Positions 8,040 to 15,066 of a DNA stretch of 29,147 nucleotides are shown piece by piece. The notes below the pieces were generated by a model, which ran no database searches, had not been told where the DNA came from, and was given only the letters and a program-made list of their open reading frames with translations. The DNA lies in NCBI GenBank assembly GCA_050789255.1, contig JBOZRQ010000051.1:1-29147 (forward strand). Direction: 5' to 3'. Position numbers and translations under genes: made by a program. This DNA comes from JBOZRQ01 sp050789255 (GTDB lineage: Bacteria > Bacillota > Sulfobacillia > Symbiobacteriales > Symbiobacteriaceae). Each line of letters begins with the position of its first letter. Position 1 is the first letter of the stretch.

Positions 8040-9063
8040 AGACCTATCTACCGAGATCTGCGGGATCAAGTTCAAGAACCCGGTCTGGACCGCCTCCGGC
8101 TGCTTTAACTACGGGCGGGAGTTCGCCGAGATCTTCCCGCTCTCCGAGCTGGGCGCCATCTGTGTGAAGGGGACCTCGACCGAGCCCTGGTACGGCAACA
8201 AGGGCACCCGGGTGGTGGAGACGCCCGGGGGCATGCTGAACGCCATCGGCTTGCAGAACCCGGGCGTGGATCACTTCCTGAATGTAGACTGGCCCTGGCT
8301 CCAGGAGCAGAAGGCGACGGTTATTGTCAACATCGTTGGGCGCACGGTGGAGGAGTATGTGGAGGTGGCCCGCCGCCTGGAGGGCTCCGGCGTGGCGGCG
8401 GTGGAGCTGAACATCAGCTGCCCGAACGTCAAGGAGGGCGGCCTGGCCTTCGGCACAAGCCTGAAGGGCGCCGCCGAGGTGACCTCCGCCGTTCGCAAGG
8501 CGACCAGCCTACCGCTGATGGTCAAGCTCTCGCCCAACGTGACCAACATCGTGGACTTCGCCAAGGCCGTGGAGGATGCCGGCGCCGACGCCGTGACGGT
8601 GATCAACACGCTGCTTGGCATGGCGATCGACATCCGGCGCAAGAAGCCGATCCTGGGCAACATGTTCGGCGGGCTCTCGGGGCCGGCGGTCAAGCCGGTG
8701 GCCCTGCGCATGGTCTGGCAGGTGGCCGGTGCGGTCAAGATTCCGGTCATCGGCATCGGCGGGATTATGAACGGGGAGGATGCCGTGGAGTTCCTGATGG
8801 CCGGCGCCAAGGCGGTGCAGGTGGGAACGGCCTGCTTTGTGAACCCCCGGGCGTCGATCGATGTGATTGACTCCATCCGCGGCTTTATGGAGCAGGAGGG
8901 CTACGAGCGGGTGACCGACCTGATCGGGGCGGCTCGACCGGCCACCGGGGCGGAGGGGAACCTGCCTGTGTTGGGGGACAAACCCAAGAGCGCTCCGAGA
9001 ATCGCTACAGGCGAGACTGCGGACGCCCTGCGCCAGTTCTTGAAGGACTCGGACCGATTCTAG
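8029..9063 (+). CDS. pyrD: Dihydroorotate dehydrogenase class 1B, catalytic subunit
   Basis: 344 aa, an FMN TIM-barrel enzyme that oxidises dihydroorotate to orotate. The catalytic base is a cysteine, C131, in ELNISCPNVK, which marks class 1; with pyrK next to it this is subtype 1B. FMN and substrate motifs include NPVWTASGCF (17-26) and IPVIGIGGI. It starts with GTG, preceded by GGAGGAGGTGGAG inside pyrK. It is roughly 30 residues longer at the C-terminus than the usual ~310, with a Pro/Lys-rich link and a short helix (ETADALRQFLKDSD) that I cannot assign. Confidence 0.96.
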   Translation: MAIKDLSTEICGIKFKNPVWTASGCFNYGREFAEIFPLSELGAICVKGTSTEPWYGNKGTRVVETPGGMLNAIGLQNPGVDHFLNVDWPWLQEQKATVIVNIVGRTVEEYVEVARRLEGSGVAAVELNISCPNVKEGGLAFGTSLKGAAEVTSAVRKATSLPLMVKLSPNVTNIVDFAKAVEDAGADAVTVINTLLGMAIDIRRKKPILGNMFGGLSGPAVKPVALRMVWQVAGAVKIPVIGIGGIMNGEDAVEFLMAGAKAVQVGTACFVNPRASIDVIDSIRGFMEQEGYERVTDLIGAARPATGAEGNLPVLGDKPKSAPRIATGETADALRQFLKDSDRF

Positions 9064-9083
9064 GGGAAGCGGAGGCGCACCTC

Positions 9084-9812
9084 ATGCAGAAAGCAAGAGA
9101 TCGGCTGATCGTGGCGATCGACGTTCCGGACGCCGAGCATGCTGTGAATCTGGTCCGAGCGCTCAAGGACGAGGTGCGCTACTTCAAGGTGGGGCTGGAG
9201 CTGCACGGCGCCCTTGGCCCGCGCATTCTGGAGCTGATCTACGGCGAGGGCGGGCGGGTGCTGCTGGACCTGAAGTACCACGATATTCCCAGCATGGTGG
9301 CCCGGGCGGCCACCGTAGTCACCGGCCAGGGGGTCTGGGGCTTCTCGGCCCACGTGATGGGCGGGGCGACAATGCTGCGGGCCGCCGTGCAGGCTGCGTC
9401 CGAGCGGGCGGCGGCCCTGCGGATTCCGGCGCCCAAGGTGCTGGGCCTGACCCTGCTGACCCACATCGACCAGCAGGCGCTCAACGAGGAGCTGCACGTG
9501 CCCGGCGACCTCCAGGCCCGGGTGGTCTGGCAGGCCCGGCGTGCCAAGGAGTGCGGCCTCCAGGGCTGCATCGCCTCGCCCCGGGAGGTCTTGGCGGTGC
9601 GGGCGGCTTGCGGCCCCGACTTCGAGATCGTCACCCCGGGCATCCGGCCCGCGTGGGCGCAGGATGCGAACGACCAGCGCCGGGTGATGACCCCGGCGGA
9701 GGCGCTGCGGGCCGGCGCCGATTACCTGGTGGTCGGGCGCCCGATCACCGGCGCCGCCAGCCCGGTGGAGGCGACCAGACGGATCCTGGCCGAAATGGAG
9801 GAAGCGCTGTGA
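9084..9812 (+). CDS. pyrF: Orotidine-5'-phosphate decarboxylase
   Basis: 242 aa, TIM-barrel enzyme that decarboxylates OMP to UMP, the last step of the pathway. The active-site motif D-x-K-x-x-D is seen as DLKYHD (62-67) after FKVGLEL. The phosphate-binding end is VTPGIRPAWAQDANDQRRV followed by DYLVVGRPITGA. Start ATG with GGAGGC upstream. Its stop overlaps the pyrE GTG by GTGA. Confidence 0.97.
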   Translation: MQKARDRLIVAIDVPDAEHAVNLVRALKDEVRYFKVGLELHGALGPRILELIYGEGGRVLLDLKYHDIPSMVARAATVVTGQGVWGFSAHVMGGATMLRAAVQAASERAAALRIPAPKVLGLTLLTHIDQQALNEELHVPGDLQARVVWQARRAKECGLQGCIASPREVLAVRAACGPDFEIVTPGIRPAWAQDANDQRRVMTPAEALRAGADYLVVGRPITGAASPVEATRRILAEMEEAL

Positions 9813-10396
9813 ACAAGGACGAGATCTTTGCCATTTTCCGTGAGACCGGCACCCTGCGTGAGGGCCACTTCATCCTCACCTCGGGCCGCCATTCTGAGCA
9901 GTTCTTCCTCATGCCCCACATCTTCCAGTACCCCGCCCAGACCGAGAAGCTCTGTGCGGGCATCGCCAGGCTCTTCGACGGCGAGGAGATCGACACCGTG
10001 GTCGGCCCTGCCACCGGCGGCATCGTGCTGGCCTACGAGGTGGCCCGGCAGCTCGGCCTGCGCCGGGGCGGGAAGGGGCCCCGGGCGATCTTCACCGAGA
10101 AGACCGAGGATGGCAAGATGGCGCTGAAGCGGCAGTGGACGCTTACGCCCGGCGAGCGGGTCCTGATGGTGGAGGACGCCATCACCACCGGCGGCTCGGT
10201 GCAGAAGGCGATCGATGCGATTGCCGGGTACGAGCCCAACATCGTGGGCGTGGCCTGCATCGCAGACCGCAGCGGCGGCACCGTGCAGTTCGGCGCCCCC
10301 CTGAAGGCCCTGGTGACGCTGCAGGTGGAGAGTTGGGCGCCCGATGAGTGCCCGCTGTGCAAGGCGGGGAGCACGGCGGTCAAGCCGAAGGCGTAA
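9809..10396 (+). CDS. pyrE: Orotate phosphoribosyltransferase
   Basis: 195 aa, joins orotate and PRPP to form OMP, which PyrF then decarboxylates. The PRPP-binding motif is VLMVEDAITTGGS (118-130), and FILTSGRHSEQFF (21-33) is the typical N-terminal part. This is the shorter form with the C-terminal W-x-P-x-x-C-P-L-C element seen in thermophile and archaeal-like versions. The GTG at 9809 overlaps the pyrF stop; the upstream open frame runs through pyrF out of frame and is not used. It is the last gene of the operon and is followed by a terminator. Confidence 0.96.
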   Translation: MNKDEIFAIFRETGTLREGHFILTSGRHSEQFFLMPHIFQYPAQTEKLCAGIARLFDGEEIDTVVGPATGGIVLAYEVARQLGLRRGGKGPRAIFTEKTEDGKMALKRQWTLTPGERVLMVEDAITTGGSVQKAIDAIAGYEPNIVGVACIADRSGGTVQFGAPLKALVTLQVESWAPDECPLCKAGSTAVKPKA

Positions 10397-10413
10397 CAGG
10401 TCTGACAGAAGCT

Positions 10414-10443
10414 AAGGCGGGCCCCTCCGGGAGCCTGCCTTTT
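10414..10443 (+). terminator. Terminator of the pyr operon
   Basis: AAGGCGGGC pairs with GCCTGCCTT (one G-T pair) around a GC-rich loop, running into TTTT. It begins 17 bases after the pyrE stop codon. Confidence 0.85.
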
Positions 10444-10459
10444 CTGTTGCACAAAAAAC

Positions 10460-10545
10460 AGACCGGTCGGTCTAAAAAAGTAATTGACAGACGACTCCGA
10501 GGCGTGTATGCTCAAATCAGAATCGTAACAGACCGACTGGTCGGT
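10460..10545 (+). promoter_or_regulatory. Promoter flanked by two TetR-type operators
   Basis: A strong promoter has -35 TTGACA (10484-10489), a 17-base spacer and -10 TATGCT (10507-10512). Upstream is a perfect palindrome AGACCGGTCGGTCT (10460-10473). Downstream is ACCGACTGGTCGGT (10532-10545). The GACCG...CGGTC half-sites are those typically bound by TetR/AcrR/NemR-type repressors. The two centres are 72 bp apart, about seven helical turns. The regulator gene itself is not next to it in this window. Confidence 0.8.
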
Positions 10546-10569
10546 TCAACTGATAAGGGAGGCGGGAGT

Positions 10570-10863
10570 ATGGAGCCGGTGGAAAAGGCAATGGATCGAG
10601 ACAACTTTAGCTGGATATGGTTTTTTGTCGTCCATGGTTTGGCCCTGGTGGTCATGCCGATCCTTGGCTACGAGAACTCAGATTCGTTCATGGCTGCCGC
10701 CTGGATCTTTGGCTTCGCCACCGTTGGATTCACCATCGCTGCGGCCGGGGGCCGGCGATATGGACGTGCCGTAGCGGTATTTTCGCTGGGAGTCGTTCTT
10801 GACATCGTTGCCACACTGATTGGCATTTACGAGGCGTTCGCCCATCACTGGACCATCCTCTAG
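10570..10863 (+). CDS. Small membrane protein, three predicted helices
   Basis: 97 aa, family not recognised. Three hydrophobic stretches are seen: about 14-36 (IWFFVVHGLALVVMPILGY), 42-60 (AAAWIFGFATVGFTIAAAG) and 66-90 (AVAVFSLGVVLDIVATLIGI). They are joined by short charged loops, the second loop being positive (RRYGR). Start ATG with GGGAGGCGGGAG just upstream; the longer open frame crosses the promoter and is not coding. It is the only gene behind the TetR-operator promoter, which suggests induction by a small hydrophobic or reactive compound. Single-gene unit; function unknown. Confidence 0.8.
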   Translation: MEPVEKAMDRDNFSWIWFFVVHGLALVVMPILGYENSDSFMAAAWIFGFATVGFTIAAAGGRRYGRAVAVFSLGVVLDIVATLIGIYEAFAHHWTIL

Positions 10864-10895
10864 TTGGCACTCATTGACCCCGACTGCTAACCCCC

Positions 10896-10925
10896 TTGAA
10901 AGCCTTACCCAGCACGGTGTAGAAT
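10896..10925 (+). promoter_or_regulatory. Promoter of the zinc-ribbon gene
   Basis: TTGAAA (10896-10901) and TAGAAT (10920-10925) with an 18-base spacer, 39 bases before the ATG of the downstream gene. Confidence 0.6.
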
Positions 10926-10964
10926 GGACAGCGACATCTGTTGGCAAAGGGGGGAGAATCGGCC

Positions 10965-11225
10965 ATGCCTATTTATGAATTCAAGTGCAAGTCCTGCGAA
11001 AAGGTGTTCGACGAGCTGGTGCCCATGAACACGGAGGGCGATTCCCTCAAGTGCCCGAAGTGCGGCAGCGTGGGCGCCCGGCGCCTCGTCTCCGCCTTCG
11101 CCGCCCACGGGCTGGAGAACGGCCACATCGCGGTGGGCCGCAAGCTGACCGGCGGTGGGGCTTCCCCGTCAACCGCCACCGAGGGCGAGAGCAGCAGCAA
11201 GGGCGCCGCCTGCGGCGCGGGCTGA
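10965..11225 (+). CDS. FmdB-family zinc-ribbon protein
   Basis: 86 aa. The N-terminus MPIYEFKCKSCEKVFDELV followed by CPKCG is the FmdB/CxxC_CXXC_SSSS regulatory-protein signature: two CxxC knuckles that bind one zinc. The C-terminal half is low-complexity (Gly/Ser/Ala) and ends in C-G-A-G. Named after a putative regulator of formamidase, but the true role of the family is unknown. ATG with a GGGGGGAG ribosome site (about 10949-10956); the upstream in-frame ATG at 10941 is less likely because it precedes that site. Confidence 0.9.
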   Translation: MPIYEFKCKSCEKVFDELVPMNTEGDSLKCPKCGSVGARRLVSAFAAHGLENGHIAVGRKLTGGGASPSTATEGESSSKGAACGAG

Positions 11226-11276
11226 GGCTGCCACTAGGCGTTCCCGTGTGGGGCGCAAACTATGGCGCACAGCGCG

Positions 11277-11296
11277 CCGAAATGGTATCATTTCGG
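11277..11296. promoter_or_regulatory. Perfect 8-bp palindrome just before the ferredoxin-like gene
   Basis: CCGAAATG (11277-11284) and CATTTCGG (11289-11296) surround GTAT. The last bases join directly to the GGAGGGG ribosome site of the next gene. It could be an operator, or an RNA hairpin controlling ribosome access. No T tract follows, so it is not a typical terminator. Confidence 0.55.
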
Positions 11297-11313
11297 TGGA
11301 GGGGATATAGCTC

Positions 11314-11577
11314 ATGCGGCGCATTGACTACCAAGGGGAAGAGTACCTCATCCACACCCGCTCCGGAATGAAAATGTTAGAGGCGGTTCGCGAGGCCGGC
11401 GTGCCGGTCGAGTGCGACTGCGATCCCAAAAAGGGCACCAGCGGCGCCAAGTGCACGGTCAAGTGGCCCAAGGACACGGCCTTCCTGCTCACGGCCCCCA
11501 CGGCCCTGGAGCGGCAGGTTCTTGGCGATATGATCGACAAGGGGCATCGCCTGGCCTGCCAGGCCATGTTCAAATAG
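11314..11577 (+). CDS. Ferredoxin-like protein with non-standard cysteine spacing
   Basis: 87 aa. The layout is that of a [2Fe-2S] beta-grasp ferredoxin: MLEAVREAGVPVEC in the first third, and a late L-E-x-x-x-L...GHRLACQ, as seen before the fourth cluster ligand in plant- and adrenodoxin-type ferredoxins. The cysteines are C34, C36, C47 and C82, not the usual C-x4/5-C-x2-C-xn-C. The cluster loop holds extra Lys/Gly/Ser (DPKKGTSGAK). It may bind a cluster in an altered way or have lost it. ATG with GGAGGGG (11296-11302). A terminator follows, so it is monocistronic. Confidence 0.75.
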   Translation: MRRIDYQGEEYLIHTRSGMKMLEAVREAGVPVECDCDPKKGTSGAKCTVKWPKDTAFLLTAPTALERQVLGDMIDKGHRLACQAMFK

Positions 11578-11582
11578 GTCGC

Positions 11583-11609
11583 AACGCCGGGTTACTGCCC
11601 CGGCGTTTT
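11583..11609 (+). terminator. Terminator after the ferredoxin-like gene
   Basis: AACGCCGGG (11583-11591) pairs with CCCGGCGTT (11599-11607) around a 7-base loop and ends in TTTT. It begins 5 bases after the stop codon. Confidence 0.9.
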
Positions 11610-11646
11610 CCCGTACTTAGGGTAGAAAAAGTGGGAGGCCGTTGCC

Positions 11647-12870
11647 ATGTCCTTACTGCGGCGCTTGGCTGGTCTCGATCCGGCCGTGGGAGCGATCCTG
11701 CTGGCCGACTTTGCGATTAATACGGGCTTCTTTATGCTCATCCCGTTCATTTCGATCCACGTCCGGGACAACCTGGGCCTGACCGCCACCGTCGCCGGCA
11801 CGGTGCTGGCTGTGCGCATGGCTGTGCAGCAGGTGCTGACCGTCCTCGCGGGCCCGACCGCCGACCTGTACGGCTATAAGCGCGTGCTCCTGCTGGGGCT
11901 CTTGATCCGCTCGGTCGGCTTCGCCAGCTTCGCCTTGATGGACAACCTCCCCGGCCTGCTGCTCTCCGCCGTGCTGTCGGGCATGGGCGGAGCGCTCTTT
12001 GGCTCGGCCGAGCGGGCAGCCTTTGCCGCCCTGAACCCGGGGCCCGACCAGGCCAGCCGCTTCTCCCTGCTCTACACTGCGCAAAGCGTGGGCACCACCC
12101 TGGGCCCCCTGATCGGCTCGCTGCTGCTGAGCGTCGACTTCCGGGTGCTCTCGGTGGCGGCCGGCGCGGTCTACATCCCGATCGCGGTGATGATCTACTT
12201 CGCACTGCCGGACATCACCTCCGGGCGGGCCAGGCCCCGGGCCTCCGAGGCGGTCGGCGAGGTGCTGCTCTCCCTGCGCACGGTGGCAAAGAACCGGGCC
12301 TTCGTGACCTACTGCCTGCTGAGCAGCGGCTTTTGGGTCATCTCGGGCCAGATCAACATCTCGCTGTCCTTGCAGGCGGCCTCGGTGACGGGGACGCAGA
12401 CCTCGGTCAAGTACCTGCTCTGGACCAACTCGCTGATGGTGATCGCCCTGCAGTACAAGATCTCCCAATGGATGACGGGCAAGATGGCCCCGCTGACGCA
12501 GTGGGCGCTGGGCACGGCGATCGCCGCCTCGTCGTTCCTCGTGCTGGTACCGTTCCCGGGCATGACCGGGCTGGTCGCCTGCGTCGTGCTGATGACCCTG
12601 GGCGGCATGCTGGTCCGCCCGACGGACTACACCGTGGTGACGGGGATGGCGCCGCGGGACTCGCTGGGCAGCTACTACGGCTTCAGCGCCCTCTCGGTGG
12701 CGGTGGGCGGCAGCGCCGGGCAGTTCCTGGGCGGGCGCCTGACCGACGTCGCAGCCGCCGGCGGGATGCCGTGGCTGCCGTGGGCGACCTTTGCAGCCCT
12801 GGGCTGCGCTGCGACCCTGGGCATGGCCTGGTTCGGGCCGAAGGTGAAAGCGGCTGAATCAACGACTTGA
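11647..12870 (+). CDS. MFS transporter, MdtH-like
   Basis: 407 aa with about 12 hydrophobic segments. The N-terminal half shows a loop 2-3 motif of the A type (GPTADLYGYKRVLLLG) and resembles MdtH-type multidrug exporters (GFFMLIPFISIHV, RMAVQQVLTVLAG, SGMGGALFGSAERAA). Proton-coupled export is the likely mode; the substrate cannot be read from the sequence. ATG with GGGAGG 6-8 bases upstream. The next gene starts 15 bases downstream, so the two may be co-transcribed. Confidence 0.9.
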   Translation: MSLLRRLAGLDPAVGAILLADFAINTGFFMLIPFISIHVRDNLGLTATVAGTVLAVRMAVQQVLTVLAGPTADLYGYKRVLLLGLLIRSVGFASFALMDNLPGLLLSAVLSGMGGALFGSAERAAFAALNPGPDQASRFSLLYTAQSVGTTLGPLIGSLLLSVDFRVLSVAAGAVYIPIAVMIYFALPDITSGRARPRASEAVGEVLLSLRTVAKNRAFVTYCLLSSGFWVISGQINISLSLQAASVTGTQTSVKYLLWTNSLMVIALQYKISQWMTGKMAPLTQWALGTAIAASSFLVLVPFPGMTGLVACVVLMTLGGMLVRPTDYTVVTGMAPRDSLGSYYGFSALSVAVGGSAGQFLGGRLTDVAAAGGMPWLPWATFAALGCAATLGMAWFGPKVKAAESTT

Positions 12871-12885
12871 TTACCGAGGGAGCGA

Positions 12886-13827
12886 ATGCTAACCATGATC
12901 CCTGCTGGTGAGTACCTGCTGGTTCTCCATAAGGATGAGTCGACGGTCGGCTACATGAACCCTGCCACGGGCGAACTGGTCCGCACGATTCCGGTCGATC
13001 TGAACCCCCACGAGGCGACCGTCTCCCGGGACGGCAAGTGGGCCTACGTCACCTGCGCCGGCGGTAACACCGTGGCGGTGATCGACCTGAAGGCGGGGGA
13101 GGTGGTCAAGCGGATCGCTCACCCCGACTTCAAGTTCCCCCACGGCATGGATGTGACCCACGACAACCGCTGGCTCTGGCTGGTCTCCACCTATGCCAAC
13201 AAGCTCTTCATCCTCAGCATCCCCGAGCATGAGGTGGTCCAGGTGCTGCCACTGGAGGCCGACCTGACCCACATGGTCCACCTGGGCCTTGATGGGCAGC
13301 GGGCCTACGTGGTCAACATCGGTTCGCACAACGTGACGGTGCTGGACGTGAGCACCCGCGAGGTGATCACCACCATCGCCGTGGGCAAGGGTCCAGAGGG
13401 CCTGGCGCTCCACCCGGACGGCCAGTCCTTCTACGTGGCGAACCAGGAGGACAACAACGTCTACGAGATCTCAACCGAGACCTACGAGCTGATGCACCGT
13501 CGGCGCCTCGGCACCGTGCCGATCCGGGCCGTCTTCAGCCCGGACGGCCGCTACTGCCTGATCCCCAACCGGGAGTCCCACGACCTTTCGGTGGTCGCGC
13601 ACCGCCATGTGGGCGCCACCGCCCAGCCCTCGCCCTGGGAGATCACGCGGATCCCGGTTGGCCGCTGGCCCGGCGGCGTGGTCTTCCGGCCCGACGGCGC
13701 CGAGGCCTACGTGGCAAACAACAAGACCAACGACATCTCCGTGATCGACATGATCAGCCTCACCGAGGTGCGCCGCATGGCCTGCGGCATCCACCCGGAC
13801 GGGATGATCTGGGTCAAGGTGGTATAG
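12886..13827 (+). CDS. YVTN/YncE-like beta-propeller protein
   Basis: 313 aa made of about seven ~42-residue blades. The clearest repeats are GLALHPDGQSFYVANQEDNN and VVFRPDGAEAYVANNKTND, each followed by V-x-x-I-x-x-x-T-x-x-V. No signal peptide is seen, so it is cytoplasmic unless the start is wrong. The ATG at 12886 is close (3 bases) to GAGGGAG; the ATG at 12895 is an alternative. It follows the MFS gene by 15 bases. Such propellers bind ligands or partner proteins; no catalytic role can be assigned. Confidence 0.88.
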   Translation: MLTMIPAGEYLLVLHKDESTVGYMNPATGELVRTIPVDLNPHEATVSRDGKWAYVTCAGGNTVAVIDLKAGEVVKRIAHPDFKFPHGMDVTHDNRWLWLVSTYANKLFILSIPEHEVVQVLPLEADLTHMVHLGLDGQRAYVVNIGSHNVTVLDVSTREVITTIAVGKGPEGLALHPDGQSFYVANQEDNNVYEISTETYELMHRRRLGTVPIRAVFSPDGRYCLIPNRESHDLSVVAHRHVGATAQPSPWEITRIPVGRWPGGVVFRPDGAEAYVANNKTNDISVIDMISLTEVRRMACGIHPDGMIWVKVV

Positions 13828-13866
13828 GACCGCTTTCGGGAGTCGCCTGATGGAGGGGGAGTCACC

Positions 13867-14919
13867 ATGAACTTGAAGTTGGTGGCACCGAGATTGCAAC
13901 GCATGATCATCTTGTTTGCCGCTGTCGTGGCAATTGGTTGCACCGGTGCCAAACCGGCCTCGGTGGCGCCGGAAACCCCTCCTGATGTGACAGAGGCCCA
14001 CCCTGGGGAGGATCGTGCACCAAGCGTCAGTCCGGACGCGCTGCACCAAGCGGGCATGGCCGCGTTGGCCCAGGGACGGTACGACGAAGCGGTGGATGCC
14101 TTGCGCACCGTGACGGCTGTGCGAGGCTCGGCGGATGACTGGAACGACCTCGGTTATGCCCTGGGAAAGCTGGGGCGATGGGCTGAGTCTGCCGAGGCAT
14201 GCCGTCGTGCCGTAACGCTGGACAAACGGCATGCTTACGCCCTCTATAACCTAGGCTGGGCGGAATATCAGCTCGGTCAGTACCTTCCCGCACGTACGCA
14301 CATCGGCCAGTCCGACGCCTTGCAGGACGGACAGCGGTGGGAAACTCGCTATGCGCTGGGACAAGTCAGTGAGGCGTTAGGCGAGTTGAGCCGGGCGGCG
14401 ACGGATTATGAGGCTGCTGCAGGCCTGGCCAAGCACCAGAGCGATGAGCCGGCCAAAGCGTTGGAGCGAGTCCGGGACCACTTGCCGCTCCCGCTGCCGC
14501 CACCGGACGGATGGACCGTCTACACCAACGGTCGCTTTGGGTTTCGGATTTTCCACCCTGAAGATTGGACGCCCGGTCCTCCGCCGACGAACGGGGACGG
14601 GCGCTACTTTACTTCGCCCGACGGCAAGTCGGAGATTCGGGCCTGGGGCGGTTTCCAGTTGACGGAACCGCCCAAGTGGCAACCCGATTCGCGGCACCAG
14701 CCCTTCCTGTACGGGTGGCTGGAACCTGACCCGCCCACCACCAAGCCCGGCATGCGCTCGCTGTTACTCCACGCCACTCGTACGGATGAAGAGGTTAAGA
14801 TCGAATACGGGGTCGTGATCACGGCGCCTGCGGATCAGTGGGCAAAGCTGCAGCCGCTCATCGATACGGTGATGCGATCGTTCAAGATCACCTTTGGTAA
14901 CGCCTACGTCGGTTACTAG
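13867..14919 (+). CDS. TPR-containing lipoprotein
   Basis: 350 aa. A type II signal peptide is seen: Lys/Arg-rich start, hydrophobic run IILFAAVVA, and lipobox V-A-I-G-C with C25 as the likely lipidated residue. TPR repeats cover about 55-200 (AGMAALAQGRYDEAVDALRT, AYALYNLGWAEYQLGQYLPA and neighbours). The C-terminal ~140 residues form a separate domain beginning WTVYTNGRFGFRIFHPEDW, similar in pattern to PsbP/DUF1795-like domains. It should be anchored on the outside of the membrane and bind protein partners. ATG with GGAGGGGGAG upstream. Confidence 0.88.
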   Translation: MNLKLVAPRLQRMIILFAAVVAIGCTGAKPASVAPETPPDVTEAHPGEDRAPSVSPDALHQAGMAALAQGRYDEAVDALRTVTAVRGSADDWNDLGYALGKLGRWAESAEACRRAVTLDKRHAYALYNLGWAEYQLGQYLPARTHIGQSDALQDGQRWETRYALGQVSEALGELSRAATDYEAAAGLAKHQSDEPAKALERVRDHLPLPLPPPDGWTVYTNGRFGFRIFHPEDWTPGPPPTNGDGRYFTSPDGKSEIRAWGGFQLTEPPKWQPDSRHQPFLYGWLEPDPPTTKPGMRSLLLHATRTDEEVKIEYGVVITAPADQWAKLQPLIDTVMRSFKITFGNAYVGY

Positions 14920-14974
14920 CACTCCGTCTCGCAAGTTTTTTCCCAACAAGGATGAAGCACAGCCCGAAAGAGCG

Positions 14975-15000
14975 AGCCCGTGGCCAGAAGGCCACGGGCT
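14975..15000. terminator. Hairpin between convergent genes
   Basis: A perfect 11-bp stem, AGCCCGTGGCC (14975-14985) and GGCCACGGGCT (14990-15000), with loop AGAA. It lies between the lipoprotein gene (plus) and the diguanylate cyclase (minus). Neither side has a T tract, so it may act as a weak bidirectional terminator or an mRNA 3'-end stabiliser. Confidence 0.5.
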
Positions 15001-15066
15001 CACATCATATTCCCCTGGGCGCCCGTATACCGGGCCATCTTTGGTCCTCGCCTTCGGGTGGCTGAT

